A DNA stretch of 64,000 nt from Hoyosella levis (lineage in GTDB: Bacteria > Actinomycetota > Actinomycetes > Mycobacteriales > Mycobacteriaceae): the NCBI RefSeq assembly GCF_026008515.1, contig NZ_BQYM01000015.1, positions 18,033 through 82,032 of the forward strand, written 5' to 3'. A program made the translations under genes and the position numbers. This document shows, in pieces, positions 51,619-60,921 of this stretch. Positions within the stretch are counted from its first letter, which is position 1. Every line of letters begins with the position of its first letter. The notes below the pieces were generated by a model, which saw nothing but the letters and a program-made list of their open reading frames with translations, had not been told where the DNA came from and did not search any database.

Positions 51619-53913
51619 ATGACGGTTCCTCCGGGCGAGCGGCAGGCCCGGCCGCGGGACCACCTCGGGGCGGGCCCCCTCGCGCGCGCGCCGCTCGATC
51701 CCGCCGAGCGCGAGCAGTTGCTCCGTGGCCACCACCCCGACCCGCACTCCATCCTGGGCCCGCACGGCAGCACGATCCGGGTCCTGCGCCCCTACGCTCA
51801 TGCCGTGGAGCTCACTAGCCCTGGGCTTCACGCAGGAAACCCTGTCCCCCTTGATGCCGAGGGCGACGGGATCTTCGCCGTCGACCTGCCCCGTGACGAC
51901 CTGCCCGATGACATCCGGGCCGAGTGCCTCGACTACCTGATCACCGCCCGTTATGCCGACGGCCGGCACACCACCCCGGACGGGTACCGGCTCGCGCCGA
52001 CGGTACCGGGGCCAAGCCTCGCCGCGTTCGCGGAGGGAAGCTGCGCGCGCCTGTGGGAAGCGCTCGGCGCACGGCCCGCGACCATCGATGGCGTCAGCGG
52101 CATCGCGTTCACAGTCTGGGCGCCCCACGCCGCAGGTGTCACAGTGACAGGCGATTTCGATCACTGGTCGGGCCGCACCTTCCCGATGCGTCGTCTCGAA
52201 GGTGGCGTGTGGGACGTGCTGGTGCCCTCCGCGCAGCCCGGCGAGCTCTACAAGTTCCACATCCACGGCCGCGATGGGCAGGTCCACGAAAAAGCGGACC
52301 CAATGGCCCGCGACACCGAGATACCGCCGCATACGGCCTCCCGCATCGCCACGCCACCCGTGCACGAGTGGAGCGATGACGAATGGCTCGCCGCCCGCGC
52401 CCGCACCGATTGGACGCGCGAGCCGATCAGTATCTACGAGGTGCACGCGGCCTCATGGTCGCGGGAGCTTGCCGAGGGCGCCGCCACGTTCCGGGATCTC
52501 GCGGACGTGCTCGTGCCCTACGCGCGGGCGCGGGGCTTCACCCACATCGAGTTCCTGCCCCTGGCCGGGCATCCCTACGGCGGCTCCTGGGGATACCAGG
52601 TCACCTCCTACTACGCGCCCACTCCCCGGCACGGCACCGCCGATGACCTGCGCTATCTCATCGACACCTGCCACGCCGCAGGGATCGGGGTGATCCTCGA
52701 TTGGGTGCCCGCGCACTTCCCCCGCGACGAATGGGCCCTCGCCCGGTTCGACGGGACCACCCTGTTCGAGCATCCCGACCCGCAGCGCGGCGAGCACCCC
52801 GACTGGGGCACCTACATCTTCGACTGGTCCAAGCCCGAAGTGCGCAACTTCCTGATCTCGAGCGCCCTCTACTGGATCGACGAGTTCCATATCGACGGGC
52901 TGCGCGTCGATGCTGTCGCCTCGATGCTCTACCTCGACTACTCCCGGCCCCCCGGCGACTGGACGCCCAACGAGCTCGGCGGGCGCGAGAACCTCGATGC
53001 CGTGGAGTTCCTCCGCGAGCTCACGACGAGCGTGCAGCACCACGCGCCGGGCTGCCTCACCATTGCCGAGGACTCCACGTCGTGGCCCGGCGTGACCCGG
53101 TCCGTGCGGCTCGGCGGGCTCGGCTTCACCTTCAAGTGGAACATGCGCTGGATGAACGACGTCCTCCGCTATCACGCGCGCTCGCCAGAGCATCGCGGAT
53201 ACCACCACAACGAGGTGACGTTCTCCCTGATGGGCAGCCTCGCCGAGCATTTCGTGCTGCCCCTCGGCCACGACGAGTTCGTTCACGGCAAGGGCACGCT
53301 GTGGTCCCGCGCCACCGGAACCGCCAACGGCACCGACAGCGAGCAAGCAGCCACTGTGCGCTCGCTGCTCGCGACGATGTGGGCGCACCCCGGCAAGAAG
53401 CTGCTCTTCATGGGCCAGGAGTTCGCGCAGACCGCCGAATGGAGCGAGATGCGCGGCCTCGACTGGTTCGAGATCTCGACCAGCTCCGCGGACAGTTCCC
53501 TGCACCGCGGCATCAGGCTTCTCGTCGACGATCTCAACCACCTCTATCGCGACGTTCCCGCGCTCTGGCGGTCCGAGGGAACACCTGAATCGTTCGCCTG
53601 GATCGACGCGGCCGACTCGCGCAATAGCGTCGTCTCGTTCCTGCGCGCGAGCGGGAACAGCCTGCTGGCCTGCATCACCAACCACGGTGGCACCGATCTC
53701 GACCATTACCGCGTTGGGCTGCCGAGGCCCGGCCAGTGGGATGAGGTTCTCAACACCGCCGCCCGCGAGTACGGCGGGAGCGGCGAGGGCAATCTCGGCA
53801 GCACCGAGGCGTTCCCGACGCCCTGGCACGGGCACCAGGCATGCGCGGTTATCACTATTCCCGCCCTGACCTCGATGTGGTTCACCTGGGCCGGGCCAGG
53901 GACGGATGCCTAG
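51619..53913 (+). CDS. glgB: 1,4-alpha-glucan branching enzyme, GH13
   Basis: The 764-residue enzyme has two N-terminal beta-sandwich domains and a GH13 barrel. The nucleophile is the Asp in DGLRVDAVAS, the acid the Glu in TIAEDST, and the third acid the Asp in LGHDEF. It makes alpha-1,6 branches in glycogen. This is a second branching enzyme in the window beside GH57. ATG 51619 is used; an in-frame ATG ten codons earlier cannot be excluded. It corresponds to Rv1326c, but no glgE is adjacent. Confidence 0.95.
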   Translation: MTVPPGERQARPRDHLGAGPLARAPLDPAEREQLLRGHHPDPHSILGPHGSTIRVLRPYAHAVELTSPGLHAGNPVPLDAEGDGIFAVDLPRDDLPDDIRAECLDYLITARYADGRHTTPDGYRLAPTVPGPSLAAFAEGSCARLWEALGARPATIDGVSGIAFTVWAPHAAGVTVTGDFDHWSGRTFPMRRLEGGVWDVLVPSAQPGELYKFHIHGRDGQVHEKADPMARDTEIPPHTASRIATPPVHEWSDDEWLAARARTDWTREPISIYEVHAASWSRELAEGAATFRDLADVLVPYARARGFTHIEFLPLAGHPYGGSWGYQVTSYYAPTPRHGTADDLRYLIDTCHAAGIGVILDWVPAHFPRDEWALARFDGTTLFEHPDPQRGEHPDWGTYIFDWSKPEVRNFLISSALYWIDEFHIDGLRVDAVASMLYLDYSRPPGDWTPNELGGRENLDAVEFLRELTTSVQHHAPGCLTIAEDSTSWPGVTRSVRLGGLGFTFKWNMRWMNDVLRYHARSPEHRGYHHNEVTFSLMGSLAEHFVLPLGHDEFVHGKGTLWSRATGTANGTDSEQAATVRSLLATMWAHPGKKLLFMGQEFAQTAEWSEMRGLDWFEISTSSADSSLHRGIRLLVDDLNHLYRDVPALWRSEGTPESFAWIDAADSRNSVVSFLRASGNSLLACITNHGGTDLDHYRVGLPRPGQWDEVLNTAAREYGGSGEGNLGSTEAFPTPWHGHQACAVITIPALTSMWFTWAGPGTDA

Positions 53914-55234
53914 CCTGCATCGCTGGGCTGCTGCGCTCGTGGCCTGCATATGCACTGTCACAGCGTGCACGGCGCCGCCAGGTGACGAACCCTCTCCCCT
54001 GCCAGTCACCTTTGGACCCAGTGGGCTCCGGCAGGACCCGCCCGCGCCCACTTTCGAGCTACCGGGGCAAACCGTCGACAGCACTGCCGATCACCTTGCC
54101 GCCCAGGCCCTCAGCGACCTCGATGCCTTCTGGTCCGAGGAGCTCGCATCGGCACCAGTCGGAATCGCGATCGAGCCCTACGACGGGACCAGTCCGAGCG
54201 ACACGTTCTGCTCCGCCGACGTGGCCAGCCTTGGAGTCGCGGCCTACTGCCCAGCGACCGGGACCATCGGATGGGATCGCACGCTCCGGTTTCCCGAGAT
54301 CATCAACGAGTTCGGAGCCCTCTCCGGGGTGCTCGTCCTCGCGCACGAGCATGGCCATGCCATCAGCGCCGCGCTCGGGCTCCCTGGAATGGAGGACGAA
54401 CCCCTCGTCTGGGAGCAGCAAGCGGACTGCTTCGCCGGCACCTACCTCGGGAGCGTGATGCGGGACGGATCTGCCCGCTTCCAGATGAATACCACCGATG
54501 CGCTCGACGCGGTGCTGCTCACGCTCCTTTCGGTGCGCGACCCCTCGCCCGTCGGTGAAGCACGGCACGGCACCGGATTCGACCGCATCGACGCATTTGC
54601 CACCGGCGTGCACAGTGGCGCGGAGGCCTGCGCCGGGATCACTGCGCGAACGATCGAGCAGCGACAAGCCGGGATGCCGGACCAGTACGCGCACGCCCTT
54701 GATCGTGGTGAGCTGCCCGTCACCGAGGGAACCGCGAGGCTCGTGGTCACCTCCCTGGCCGAGTTCCTGGACTGGCCCGCGCCGCCCGCAGTAGTCCCGC
54801 ACGCCGGGAGCGCCTGCCCCGCGCCTACGCTCCAGCCGCCCGTGTCTTATTGCGCGAGCACCAATAGTCTTGAACTAGACCTCCCTCAGCTCCAGCACGC
54901 CACTGAGGTTCTCGAGACCGCCAGGCCACAAGGTGATTTCAGCGCGTTCAGCATCATGGCGCTGCATGCGATCCTCGCCCAGGAGGGCGCTGCGGTCGAC
55001 TCGCGCGCTGTCACGAGCGCCACCTGCCAGGCAGGAGCTTGGGCAGCGGCCACCGCGCGCGAGGAGGTAGGCAGGATCTACCTCTCCCCCGGCGACCTCG
55101 ACGAGGCGCTCACTGCCCTGCTCGACCCCGCGCTCAATTCCCTGGTCGCCGCGGCCATTCCCATCGGGATCGCGCGCACCAACGCCTTCGGGGATGGCTT
55201 CCGGGGCGGCCTGGCGGCGTGCGGGGACCTGTAG
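53906..55234 (+). CDS. Lipoprotein zinc metallopeptidase (neutral zinc metallopeptidase family)
   Basis: The 442-residue protein begins with a signal and lipobox (TVTAC, lipid-modified C21). The zinc site is HEHGH (H147, E148, H151) with a third ligand E170 in EQQADCFAG, the pattern of the YpfJ-type family and of mycobacterial LpqM. Several paired cysteines suggest disulfides outside the membrane. Its ATG overlaps the glgB stop by eight bases. The substrate is unknown. Confidence 0.85.
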   Translation: MPSLHRWAAALVACICTVTACTAPPGDEPSPLPVTFGPSGLRQDPPAPTFELPGQTVDSTADHLAAQALSDLDAFWSEELASAPVGIAIEPYDGTSPSDTFCSADVASLGVAAYCPATGTIGWDRTLRFPEIINEFGALSGVLVLAHEHGHAISAALGLPGMEDEPLVWEQQADCFAGTYLGSVMRDGSARFQMNTTDALDAVLLTLLSVRDPSPVGEARHGTGFDRIDAFATGVHSGAEACAGITARTIEQRQAGMPDQYAHALDRGELPVTEGTARLVVTSLAEFLDWPAPPAVVPHAGSACPAPTLQPPVSYCASTNSLELDLPQLQHATEVLETARPQGDFSAFSIMALHAILAQEGAAVDSRAVTSATCQAGAWAAATAREEVGRIYLSPGDLDEALTALLDPALNSLVAAAIPIGIARTNAFGDGFRGGLAACGDL

Positions 55235-55300
55235 TGGAGAAGGGGCCGACCCTGGGAATCTCGTCGCAGTGATTCCCGGTGTCGTGCAAGATCATGGGGC

Positions 55301-56275
55301 ATGACACCTTTGCTCTGGGAACAGCACACTTGCCTGCCACTGAGCACTGATGCCGATGTGTCGGAGCTGGCCCGCTACCGCCGACCCGGCGGAACCTTCG
55401 CTTCCGTCAACGCCGGGTATGCCCCGCATAGCCGTGACGATGTGCTCAGGCTGCTGGACCACTTCCGGCGCGAGGTCACCGCTTCCGACGAGATGGATCT
55501 CGTGGCCAGCATCGAGGACGTGGCGGTAGCGCGCGGAGCCGGGAGGATCGCCGTCGCCTTCGATCTCGAGGACTCTGGACCGCTGGAGGGAGACCTCGAC
55601 AATGTTCACCGGTTCGCAATCCTCGGAGTGCGCACCATGCTGCCCACCTACAACCACGCGAACGCTGCCGGTTGCGGCTGCCTCGACACCGAGGACACCG
55701 GCCTCACCGCTTGGGGACGGTCGATCGTCGCGGAGATGAACTCCGCGGGGATGGTGCCTGACGGATCGCATTGCAGCACCCGTACCGGGCTCGACATGTG
55801 CGAGGTGTCCACCAGGCCCGTCATCTACAGCCACTCCTGCATGCGCGAGGTCTGGGATCATCCGCGCAACATCACCGACGAGCAAGCCACGGCCTGCGCC
55901 GGGACGGGCGGGGTCATCGGGATCACGTGCGTCGGCATCTTCCTCGGACCCAACACACCCACGCTCGAGGCGTTGACCCGGCACATCGAGCATGCGGTCG
56001 AGCTCGTTGGCATCGAGCACGTCGGTGTCAGCAGCGACTACTCCTTCGACCACGAGGACTTCCTCGAAGAGATCGCCGCGAGCCCCGCGCTGTTCGACGA
56101 GAGCTACACCCGCTGGGGACCGATCCAGTGGATGCCGCCGGAGACGTTCCTCCAGCTCGGGCGGCACCTCGAGCAGCGCGGATGGGCCGATGGCGAGATC
56201 ACCGCTGTGCTCGGTGGAAACTTCTACCGCGTCGCGGAGCAGAGCTGGCGAGCGGCTGGTTCTTCCGGGGCGTGA
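55301..56275 (+). CDS. Membrane dipeptidase-family (M19) protein with HxC site
   Basis: The 324-residue amidohydrolase barrel matches renal dipeptidase-like enzymes: EDSGPLEG with the bridging Glu, then zinc histidines in DGSHCS and YSHS. The usual first metal motif HxD reads QHTC, so the Asp is a Cys, a variant known in one bacterial subgroup. The N-terminus is short. The substrate could be a dipeptide or another amide. It is separate from the metallopeptidase by 66 bp on the same strand. Confidence 0.82.
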   Translation: MTPLLWEQHTCLPLSTDADVSELARYRRPGGTFASVNAGYAPHSRDDVLRLLDHFRREVTASDEMDLVASIEDVAVARGAGRIAVAFDLEDSGPLEGDLDNVHRFAILGVRTMLPTYNHANAAGCGCLDTEDTGLTAWGRSIVAEMNSAGMVPDGSHCSTRTGLDMCEVSTRPVIYSHSCMREVWDHPRNITDEQATACAGTGGVIGITCVGIFLGPNTPTLEALTRHIEHAVELVGIEHVGVSSDYSFDHEDFLEEIAASPALFDESYTRWGPIQWMPPETFLQLGRHLEQRGWADGEITAVLGGNFYRVAEQSWRAAGSSGA

Positions 56276-56301
56276 GTCGCAGACCGGTACCTGCCGTCTG
56301 C

Positions 56302-57264
56302 CTAGAACAAGGCAGCGGCGAGATCCCGGCGCGCGGCAAGCACGGTCGGATCAGCGGGATCGAACATCTCGAGCAGGGAGAGGAGTCGTTCTCTCGCTGC
56401 GGCGCGGTCTTCGCCCGAGGTATCGCGCACGACACCGATGAGCCGCTGGAACGCCTTGCCTGGTTGCTGCGAGATGATCTCCAGATCCGCCGCGGCGAGC
56501 TGCGCCTCGAGATCGGAGGGATCGGCTTCGGCCTTGCGCGGGGCCTCGGGATCGATCGAGCGCACGCGGGCGAGGAAGCGAGCATGGTTGAGCCCGGATT
56601 TTGCCTCGGCATTGCGGGGTTCCTCGCCGAGGATCTTCTCGTACTCCGCCTCCGCCTTGTCGAAGTCGCCCTGGTTGAGGGCTTCCTCGGCGGCCTCGAA
56701 GCGAGGATCGGTGGGCGGCTCCGCAGGCTCGGACTCGCCCCCGGCAGCAAGGCCGGGAAGCTTCTCCCCGACGGCTTTCTGCAGCTCGGCCAGCCAGTTG
56801 CGGATCTGGTCCTCCGATTGCGCGCCCGAGAATGCGTGCACCGGCTGCCCGCCAGCTATGGCCACCACCGTCGGAATGGACTCCACACCGAAGACCTGCG
56901 CGATCCGGGGGTTCTCCTCGACGTCGACCTTCGCGAGGATCCAGTTGCCCTTGCCCTCCCGCGCCAGCTTCTCCAGCGCCGGGGACAGTTGCTTGCAGGG
57001 CTCGCACCAGGGAGCCCAGAGATCCACGACCACGAGCACCTGGTTCGAGCGCTCGACCACTTCGGCCTCGAAGGTCGCCTCGGTGACATCAACGATCACG
57101 GGCACGCCCGATGGCGCGGAGGCTGGGGTGTCCGCGCCGGGCCGGGACCCAGCAGGACTGCTGGCCGGTGGCGAGGGACGGCGGTTAGCGCGTTCCTTGA
57201 GCGCCGAGAGGTCAACGGCACCAGCGAACGAGGCGGCAGAGGTTGGTCGTCCAGGTCGAGTCAC
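56302..57264 (-). CDS. Thioredoxin-TPR protein, CnoX/YbbN-like (Rv1324-like)
   Basis: The 320-residue protein has a disordered N-terminal 55 residues, a thioredoxin domain with WCEPC (C87, C90) at about 58-165, and a TPR-type helical tail (AAEEALNQGDFDKAEAEYEKIL). The architecture is that of the E. coli chaperedoxin CnoX, which protects proteins from oxidation and passes them to chaperones. The start is GTG. The next upstream gene is a DUF3817 membrane protein on the same strand. Confidence 0.88.
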   Translation of the reverse strand: MTRPGRPTSAASFAGAVDLSALKERANRRPSPPASSPAGSRPGADTPASAPSGVPVIVDVTEATFEAEVVERSNQVLVVVDLWAPWCEPCKQLSPALEKLAREGKGNWILAKVDVEENPRIAQVFGVESIPTVVAIAGGQPVHAFSGAQSEDQIRNWLAELQKAVGEKLPGLAAGGESEPAEPPTDPRFEAAEEALNQGDFDKAEAEYEKILGEEPRNAEAKSGLNHARFLARVRSIDPEAPRKAEADPSDLEAQLAAADLEIISQQPGKAFQRLIGVVRDTSGEDRAAARERLLSLLEMFDPADPTVLAARRDLAAALF

Positions 57265-57321
57265 GTACCCAGTCTGGCATGAGCGAAGCCGTGCTCACAG
57301 CCTGGAGCGTTCGCCGTTGGC

Positions 57322-57732
57322 TTATCTCTCCGTGCTCGCCGCCTGCTGCCGCGCAGTCACGCGCTCGCCCTGCTCCACCGCGGCAGAGAGTTCCGCGAGA
57401 TGACCACGGCGCGCCGCCCACACCTCGAATACCACAGTGGCCAGGGGTGGGATGCTCGAGAGGAGCGCGAGCGCGATGACCCGCCAGTTCCATCGCAGGC
57501 TCCAGGCTGTCGCCGCTGTGACGGCGATGAACACCATGAACGCACCGCCGTGCAGCGCCCCGAAAACTTGCACCCCCAGCTCGGTGGTGTGGGTGACATG
57601 CTTGAGGAACATGCCGACCAGCAGCCCCGCCCAGGTCAGTGCTTCGATCACGGCGATGAGCCGGAACCGCTTGGCCGGGGTCGCGAGAGAGAAGAAGTCC
57701 TGGAAGTACGGGGATGCGCGCATGCCGCCCAT
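57322..57732 (-). CDS. DUF3817 membrane protein
   Basis: The protein is about 136 residues with a DUF3817 signature: FRLIAVIEALTWAGLLVGMFLKH, then LHGGAFMVFI, and three hydrophobic segments. The function is unknown. The start is uncertain: ATG 57732 is used, with GTG 57750 and ATG 57723 possible. A perfect palindrome lies immediately upstream, so expression is probably regulated. Confidence 0.8.
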   Translation of the reverse strand: MGGMRASPYFQDFFSLATPAKRFRLIAVIEALTWAGLLVGMFLKHVTHTTELGVQVFGALHGGAFMVFIAVTAATAWSLRWNWRVIALALLSSIPPLATVVFEVWAARRGHLAELSAAVEQGERVTARQQAASTER

Positions 57733-57753
57733 TGTGCCGCACACCGCCACCGA

Positions 57754-57772
57754 CTACGACATCATGTCGTAG
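57754..57772. promoter_or_regulatory. Perfect palindromic operator-like site
   Basis: CTACGACATCATGTCGTAG has 9-bp perfect half-sites around one base and abuts the start region of the DUF3817 gene. The TACGACA/TGTCGTA half-sites resemble operators of BlaI/CopY-like winged-helix repressors, but that assignment is only a guess. Confidence 0.6.
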
Positions 57773-57795
57773 ACATCACGCGCCCCCTGCCTCTT

Positions 57796-57860
57796 GCCGC
57801 GGGTTCGCCGCGGGTTCGCCGCGGGTTGGGCGAGCGCGGGCCGCGGGTTCGCCGCAGGTC
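57796..57860. repeat. Six degenerate 11-bp GC-rich tandem repeats
   Basis: Units of the form GCCGCGGGTTC start at 57796, 57807, 57818, 57829 (degenerate), 57840 and 57851. They abut the second copy of the 72-bp element. Confidence 0.75.
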
Positions 57861-57931
57861 GGCAAAAGCACGGGAAACTGTCAAACGCGATAGAAGCTGC
57901 CCAGGGATTTCGGCAGTTTCTATCGCGTTTG
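57860..57931 (+). repeat. 72-bp dispersed palindromic element, copy B
   Basis: CGGCAAAAGCACGGGAAA is followed by a 20-nt inverted repeat with one G-T wobble (57882-57901 with 57912-57931), beginning CAAACGCGATAGAAGC. It has the same length and order as the reverse complement of 23187-23258; only the short centre and a few bases differ. It lies between the thiolase 3' end and the DUF3817 gene. Confidence 0.85.
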
Positions 57932-57970
57932 CAGCCGTAGCGCCACACCGGCCGTTCGCAACCAGGAGCT

Positions 57971-59161
57971 CTATGCCCGAGAAGGCACCCGCACGATCAG
58001 CGCATCGCCCTGGCCGCCTCCGCCGCACAAACCCGCGGCACCCACGCCACCGCCACCGCGCTGCAGCTCGAGCGCGAGGTGCAGCACGATCCGGGCCCCG
58101 GACATGCCGAGCGGATGACCGATAGAGATCGCGCCGCCGTTGACGTTGACCTGATCGGTGCTGACGCCGAGCTCGCGCGCCGAGACGAGGCCGACCGCCG
58201 CGAATGCCTCGTTGATCTCCACGAGGTCGAGCCCGCTCGGCTCGATGCCCGCCTTCGTGCAGGCGTTCGCGATGGAGAGCGCGGGCTGCGACTGCAAAGT
58301 GGAATCCGGTCCAGCGGACATGCCGTGCGGCCCGATCTCGGCCAGCCACGATAGGCCCAGCGACTCGGCCTTGTCCTTGCTCATGACAACGACCGCGGCG
58401 GCGCCATCGGAGATCTGCGAGGCGTTGCCCGCCGTGACGGTGCCGTCCCGGCGGAAGGCAGGTCGCAGCTTGCCCAGGGACTCGGCCGTGGCGTCGGCAC
58501 GCACGCCCTCGTCGCGATCGAACACCACGGGGTCGCCCTTGCGCTGCGGGATCTCCACGGGAACGACCTCGTCCTTGAACAGCCCGGCCTCCCAGGCGCG
58601 AGCGGCGCGCTGGTGGGAATCCGCCGCAAAGGAGTCCTGCTCCTCCCGCGACACCTTGTCGGAGTCGTTGCGCTCATCGGTGAGCTTGCCCATGGCCTCC
58701 TGGGTGAAGTGATCCCGGAGGCCGTCGAAAGCCATGTGGTCGACAAGCTTGGTGTCGCCGAACTTGGTGCCCTCGCGGCTGCCGAGCAGCAGGTGCGGGG
58801 CATTGCTCATCGATTCCATGCCGCCAGCGACAACGACCTCCACCTCGCCGGCCCGGATCAGCTGATCAGCCATGGCGATCGCGTTGAGCCCCGAGAGGCA
58901 CACCTTGTTGATGTTGATCGAGGGCACGTTCATCGGGATGCCCGCGCCCGCGGCGGCCTGGCGCGCGGGCAACTGCCCCTGGCCGGCCTGCAGCACATGG
59001 CCGAGAATGACGTAGTCGACATCGGAGGGCGCGACACCCGCCTTCTCGAGCGCGCCCGCGATGGCGATCGAACCAAGCTGGGCGGCGCTCAGTCCCTTCA
59101 GCGAGCCGAGCAGCCTGCCGACGGGCGTGCGTGCACCTGCAACGATGACCGACGTTGTCAT
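57971..59161 (-). CDS. Acetyl-CoA C-acetyltransferase (thiolase, FadA4-like)
   Basis: The 396-residue thiolase has the acyl-accepting C88 in NKVCLSG, H349 in [10 protein letters not shown] and C379 in GLCGGGGQG. It condenses or cleaves acetoacetyl-CoA. ATG 59159-59161 has GGAGG five bases upstream; the long open frame beyond it is antisense to the epimerase gene. It corresponds to FadA4 (Rv1323), beside the divergent methylmalonyl-CoA epimerase. Confidence 0.95.
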   Translation of the reverse strand: MTTSVIVAGARTPVGRLLGSLKGLSAAQLGSIAIAGALEKAGVAPSDVDYVILGHVLQAGQGQLPARQAAAGAGIPMNVPSININKVCLSGLNAIAMADQLIRAGEVEVVVAGGMESMSNAPHLLLGSREGTKFGDTKLVDHMAFDGLRDHFTQEAMGKLTDERNDSDKVSREEQDSFAADSHQRAARAWEAGLFKDEVVPVEIPQRKGDPVVFDRDEGVRADATAESLGKLRPAFRRDGTVTAGNASQISDGAAAVVVMSKDKAESLGLSWLAEIGPHGMSAGPDSTLQSQPALSIANACTKAGIEPSGLDLVEINEAFAAVGLVSARELGVSTDQVNVNGGAISIGHPLGMSGARIVLHLALELQRGGGGVGAAGLCGGGGQGDALIVRVPSRA

Positions 59162-59323
59162 CCGAACCTCCGCATTCCTGACGAATCTCAACGTGTGGGG
59201 CAAGGAGAGGACGAGACCCGACGAGTCCTGGCTCCTGCGCCCCGCAAGACTACCGGCCTGCCTGGCCCACCGCGCCCGTGTGGCGTGGATCACGATGATT
59301 GGGCAATCCTGGCAGCGCGACGA

Positions 59324-59329
59324 TAACGT
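59324..59329 (+). promoter_or_regulatory. -10 box for leaderless epimerase mRNA
   Basis: TAACGT is six bases before the ATG at 59336. The same hexamer drives the ilvB leader. Confidence 0.55.
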
Positions 59330-59335
59330 CATTCC

Positions 59336-59809
59336 ATGCTGTCCACACCTGAGATCGGCTCCTTGATCACGGCGATCGACCATGTCGGTGTCGCGGTGGC
59401 TGACATCGACCAGGCTATCGACTGGTACAGCCGCACCTTCGGCCTTGTCGTCGCGCACCGCGAGACCAACGAGGGCCAAGGGGTCGAGGAAGCGATGCTC
59501 GTCCCCGCCGCGCAGGAGACCGACCTCATCGCGGCCACCGCGATCCAGCTCCTCGCGCCCCTCGACGACAGCTCGACCATCAAGAAGTTCCTGGACCGCC
59601 ACGGCCCCGGGATGCAACAGCTCGCCTACCGCGTCACCGACCTCGACGCCGTCTCCGAGCACCTGGTCGGCCTCGGTGTCCGCCTGCTCTATGACGAGCC
59701 CCGACGTGGCACCGCCGACTCGCGCATCAACTTCGTCCACCCCAAGGACGCGGGCGGCATCCTCGTCGAACTTGTTGAGCCCGCGCACGGCGCGCCACAC
59801 CACCAATAA
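59336..59809 (+). CDS. mce: Methylmalonyl-CoA epimerase
   Basis: The 157-residue vicinal-oxygen-chelate protein has two beta-alpha-beta-beta-beta modules with metal ligands in AIDHVGVAV (His), GMQQLAYRV (Gln) and ILVELVEP (Glu). It epimerises methylmalonyl-CoA in propionyl-CoA use. It matches the gene beside fadA4 in mycobacteria (Rv1322A). The length is normal. Confidence 0.93.
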   Translation: MLSTPEIGSLITAIDHVGVAVADIDQAIDWYSRTFGLVVAHRETNEGQGVEEAMLVPAAQETDLIAATAIQLLAPLDDSSTIKKFLDRHGPGMQQLAYRVTDLDAVSEHLVGLGVRLLYDEPRRGTADSRINFVHPKDAGGILVELVEPAHGAPHHQ

Positions 59810-59899
59810 CAGCTATGACGTGCACACTGTGTTCACCCGATCCAGTGACAGCGGCTTCCCCCGGGACGGAAGCGCACCGCACGATAGAGGCTGATAACG

Positions 59900-60880
59900 A
59901 TGGCGCGCACCACTGAAGCAACCCCCCACAGCACGATGTTCAGCATTGCGATGCGTGGCTACGAGCGCACTGAGGTCCATGAGCACCTCAGTCGCATCGA
60001 CGCCGAGATCCGCGTCACTGCGGCCGATCGCGACGCCATCGCCGCGCAGGCGAACGATCTCGCCTACCAGCTTGACGAGGCACGTGCTGAGATCCAGGCA
60101 CTCCGCGAGGAGGTCGACCAGCTCGCGACCACGCCGACCTCCGCCGCGGATGTCAGCGACCGCATTGCCCGCATGATGCGACTAGCAGCTGACGAGGCCA
60201 CCGAGACACGCGAGCAGGCCCGTGCCGAGGCTGCCGAGATCATGTCGATCGCCGAGCAGAACGCGCATGAGCTCGAGACCCGGCAGAAGCGCGAGTACGA
60301 GGAGTGGACGCAGCGACGTGCTCGCCTCGAGGCCGAGCAGAAGGAAACGCTCGCCCGGGCGCGCAGCGAGGCAGAGCGCATTGCCGAGGGCGCCGAGGCG
60401 AAGCGTCGCCAGATCGAGGCCGAGACCGCAGCGCAGCAGCGGCAGGAGCTCGAGGACTTCAACGCCACCATGTCGGAGAAGCGCACAGCAGCGCTTCGCG
60501 AGATCGAGGAGCTGCGCGATCGTGCGCGGCGCGAGGCTGATCGCACCGTCAACGAGGCGCACGCGGAGGCTGAGGACGTCATCAACGAGGCCACCGGCGA
60601 TGCCAATACCCGTATCGCCCGCGCCACCGAGATCGTCGACGAGCTCGGATCCGTGCGGGATCACCTGCTCAAGCAGATCGCCAAGGTCCGGGAGCAGTTC
60701 GACGCCTTCCCCACCTCGCTCGGCAAGACCGACTCCGAGACGAGCGCGCGCACCGCGGCTGATGACGCCATTGACGACAACTCGCGCAACACCCGCCGCT
60801 ACGCCACCGACAGCGAGACCACCGGCGAGATGCAGGACCCGTTCGAGTCCGACGACAACGACTCGCGATCAGGCCAGTAG
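59900..60880 (+). CDS. DivIVA-like coiled-coil cytoskeletal protein
   Basis: The 326-residue protein starts with a DivIVA-type membrane-binding-like segment (FSIAMRGYERTEVHEHLSRIDAEI, about residues 14-37). About 200 residues of charged heptad-rich coiled coil follow (about 40-250), then an acidic disordered tail. No catalytic domain is seen. The architecture resembles DivIVA/Wag31 and the FilP/Scy filament proteins of actinobacteria, so a role in polar growth or envelope organisation is plausible. It is not Wag31 itself, which lies in the dcw region. GAGG lies before the ATG. Confidence 0.8.
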   Translation: MARTTEATPHSTMFSIAMRGYERTEVHEHLSRIDAEIRVTAADRDAIAAQANDLAYQLDEARAEIQALREEVDQLATTPTSAADVSDRIARMMRLAADEATETREQARAEAAEIMSIAEQNAHELETRQKREYEEWTQRRARLEAEQKETLARARSEAERIAEGAEAKRRQIEAETAAQQRQELEDFNATMSEKRTAALREIEELRDRARREADRTVNEAHAEAEDVINEATGDANTRIARATEIVDELGSVRDHLLKQIAKVREQFDAFPTSLGKTDSETSARTAADDAIDDNSRNTRRYATDSETTGEMQDPFESDDNDSRSGQ

Positions 60881-60921
60881 TACGAGCTAGCCACTTGCGG
60901 CAGGCGCGCGATCCGCTTCGA

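Noticed and set aside
57971..59806. Thiolase frame extended to 611 residues
   Set aside because: The extension is antisense to the epimerase gene; a strong GGAGG precedes the ATG at 59161.
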